From Candidatus Latescibacterota bacterium (GTDB taxonomy: Bacteria; Latescibacterota; 4484-107): a stretch of 17,491 nucleotides of DNA. The DNA is taken from assembly GCA_030613045.1 (NCBI GenBank), contig JAUWMS010000002.1, positions 1-17,491 on the forward strand. Reading direction: 5' to 3'. Shown here piece after piece: positions 15,937 through 17,491 of the stretch; the stretch's first letter is position 1, and each line of letters opens with the position of its first letter. The notes below the pieces were generated by a model. It ran no database searches. It was not told the DNA's origin and saw only the letters and a list, made by a program, of their open reading frames with translations. A program made the position numbers and the translations under genes.

Positions 15937-16449
15937 CTAAGCATGATTATGCAGCGCTTTCCGTCCCAATTTTATATCGAGCACCGGGCTCCCATGGATC
16001 GCATCGAGTCCTTCAACGTAAAGCGTCATCCCTTCGATCCTTACCAAAGTGACCTCCTGGATCGCAATTCTGGAGAGACGGTCTGGCGTGCGAGAGGCAA
16101 AAACGCCCACCTTTTTCCCATCGAGTCCTCTTCGGAAGACCGATTTGACGGGCCGGGCTTTATGCAGATAGTACACAATGGTTAAGTACTTTTCTTGTTC
16201 TAACTTATACATAAAAGGTTTTTGTGACGGAATGAGATCAATACATGATATCCCCGTTGAACCCACGGTACCAAAACCTACCTCACACCGTTGCAGATTA
16301 TTCCGCCCCGTCCCAATAGGATAAATGATAAAAGGCTCTGTTTGCCCATATAGGCAGGTCGGACAAATGGGCTTGTCATCTATGATACGCATTTTCTTTT
16401 CTTCCACCACGCGGCCACATTGTGAGCAGGCGTAAGCCTTTTTATTCAT
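15937..16449 (-). CDS. TsaA/TrmO-like methyltransferase-fold protein with N-terminal zinc ribbon
   Basis: 170 residues. The N-terminus has two CxxC pairs (C8, C11, C29, C32), a small zinc ribbon not usual in TrmO. The rest follows the TsaA/UPF0066 beta-barrel: YPIGTGRNN, KYLTIVYYLHKARP, KKVGVFASRTPDRLSRIAI and HGSPVLDIK. In TrmO the RSPxRPNPIG stretch takes part in SAM and tRNA binding; here it reads RTPDRLSRIAI, so tRNA m6t6A methylation is doubtful and another substrate is likely. It starts at ATG 16449 with GGGAG 4 nt upstream, overlapping the UroD-like gene by 8 nt (ATGAATAA), so the two probably work together. About 105 nt follow before the split-LamG gene. Confidence 0.8.
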   Translation of the reverse strand: MNKKAYACSQCGRVVEEKKMRIIDDKPICPTCLYGQTEPFIIYPIGTGRNNLQRCEVGFGTVGSTGISCIDLIPSQKPFMYKLEQEKYLTIVYYLHKARPVKSVFRRGLDGKKVGVFASRTPDRLSRIAIQEVTLVRIEGMTLYVEGLDAIHGSPVLDIKLGRKALHNHA

Positions 16450-17491
16450 AGTTCTCCCTTAGATCACTATGAGGAACATTCGCTGCAAGCTCCCCCTGCC
16501 CCATAAGCTCCCGGACCCGCTTCACATAGTATCCAAATTGCAACAAAGACGTCTCCACCACCACGCGGTGGTCGAGCGATGGAATATAGCCGCCCAGCTC
16601 GAGCATCGCCGGTATTTTGCTTTCCAGCTCGCGGTCAATGGTCTGCCTGCCCTCGGGCAGAAGCAATTTATCCAATCCGCCCATAAAGGCCATCCGGTTG
16701 CCGTGTTGCCGCCGTAGAGCCACCAGATCATTGCCCGCCCGGACCTCCATGGGGCTGAGGACGTTTACCCCGGCTTCGAGAAAAAGCGGGATCAGACCAT
16801 CCACCAACCCGTCGGTGTCAATGCTGAAAAGGCGGGTTCCGTGCGCGCGAAAGATGTCAAACACCCGCTGGTAACACGGCAGCAGAAATTCCCGAAAAAT
16901 CTTCGGCCCGATCATACTCCCGCCCCGATACGCCATGTCCTCCCCGAAGTGCGCCGTATCCACCTGAACCCGGGCCACGATCTCCTCGGCCAGGGCGCAA
17001 AGCAGGTCGGTGTATGTGGTCAGCATATCCCGCACAATTTCGGGCTGCTCGTAATACCAGAGGCAGAGGCGTTCGTCTCCCAACATGTCACGCGGCATCC
17101 AGTAGAACCCCTCTCCGCCAAAGGACAGCGGCAGTCCGTCGTCCTCCTGCGTCCGCCGGGCCTGTTCCACCCAATCCGAAGCGAACCGGGAGGAGGAAAC
17201 CTGCAAGCGCTCCTTGACCGCCGGCCAGTCCTCCGGAGATTCGATGGGATAGCCGATGGCATGCGGCAGGGAGGAGACCTTGTGATACATTTGCGTCAAT
17301 TGTCCGCTCGATTCCCGGCGGATGATGTACTCATCGGTCTCCTCGATGATCTCCGACTCAAATGGCGGATCGAAAAGCACGTTGACCGCGACGCCTCTGC
17401 CCTTGAGATCGAAGCCAAAGTAGGTGCGGATGTCGTCCTCGCCCATGTCTTCAGGAAGCCCCTCTTGGTGCCAGCGCTCGATCACGCCGGG
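16442..17491 (-). CDS. Uroporphyrinogen-decarboxylase-superfamily protein, 5'-truncated by window edge
   Basis: At least 349 residues of a UroD/MtaA-type TIM barrel. Support comes from DMLTTYTDLL, HFGEDMAYRGGSMIGP, FREFLLPCYQRVFDIFRAHG, GVNVLSPMEVRAGNDLVALR and FMGGLDKLLLPEG. True UroD acts in haem synthesis; MtaA/CmuA-type relatives move methyl groups from corrinoids. In the usual methyltransferase zinc site an HxC motif follows the 'HG' turn; here the place reads FSIDTDGLVDG, so that metal site looks absent. Divergent relatives of this kind are abundant in some uncultured phyla, where they may act on methylated or C1 substrates; the role is unknown. The frame is open to the edge, so a GTG at 17485 is probably internal. 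It overlaps the TrmO-like gene by 8 nt. Confidence 0.88.
   Translation of the reverse strand, partial: PGVIERWHQEGLPEDMGEDDIRTYFGFDLKGRGVAVNVLFDPPFESEIIEETDEYIIRRESSGQLTQMYHKVSSLPHAIGYPIESPEDWPAVKERLQVSSSRFASDWVEQARRTQEDDGLPLSFGGEGFYWMPRDMLGDERLCLWYYEQPEIVRDMLTTYTDLLCALAEEIVARVQVDTAHFGEDMAYRGGSMIGPKIFREFLLPCYQRVFDIFRAHGTRLFSIDTDGLVDGLIPLFLEAGVNVLSPMEVRAGNDLVALRRQHGNRMAFMGGLDKLLLPEGRQTIDRELESKIPAMLELGGYIPSLDHRVVVETSLLQFGYYVKRVRELMGQGELAANVPHSDLRENYE

Noticed and set aside
1..17491. tRNA, rRNA, insertion sequences or integrase genes
   Set aside because: I searched by eye for cloverleaf ends, transposase motifs and terminal repeats with target duplications and found none convincing.

Overview
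The window reads as a piece of an uncultured Gram-negative bacterium, most likely from the FCB side of the tree (Latescibacterota-, Poribacteria- or Zixibacteria-like). The grounds are two PorV/PorQ-type outer-membrane proteins, a secreted Asp-box protein with a FlgD/type-IX-like C-terminal domain, a divergent UroD-type protein, LamG proteins, and dispersed 'CACCGCAAAG', 'CACGGAT' and heptamer repeats between genes. The lineage is an inference from gene content; there is no rRNA or tRNA in the window. Every gene I support lies on the minus strand, so the window is read from high to low coordinates.

Region A (17491 to 10258), enzymes: a UroD-superfamily protein cut by the window edge overlaps by 8 nt a zinc-ribbon TsaA/TrmO-like protein. 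Next come an unusual LamG protein split by an apparent seven-bladed propeller, a 919-aa YetA-like (PL26-type exo-rhamnogalacturonan lyase-like) protein with its own C-terminal LamG, and a uracil-DNA-glycosylase-superfamily protein. The LamG and lyase-like genes have no visible signal peptide. The UroD, TrmO and split-LamG genes may share a transcript with the lyase gene.

Region B (10140 to 5343), cell surface: a good sigma70-like promoter precedes a 58-codon small ORF whose 3' end folds into a hairpin plus T-run. The Asp-box/FlgD-like secreted protein follows, then PorV-like protein 2, an mntA-hepT toxin-antitoxin pair, and PorV-like protein 1. The start of PorV-like protein 2 lies in three runs of perfect heptamer repeats, one of which spells the hydrophobic core of its signal peptide. 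Loss of a single heptamer would bring a compact alternative start into frame, so this may be a phase-variable or evolving start.

Region C (5342 to 1): a WalJ/YycJ-like metallo-beta-lactamase-fold nuclease, then a translationally coupled DUF3696 AAA ATPase and PIN-like nuclease pair (possible defence or toxin-type module), then a type II calcium-type P-type ATPase that runs off the left edge.

The items most worth a second look are the heptamer-encoded signal peptide, the propeller-in-LamG architecture, the small ORF with its attenuator-like hairpin, the ATPase-PIN pair, and three different repeat elements that each sit just after a stop codon.
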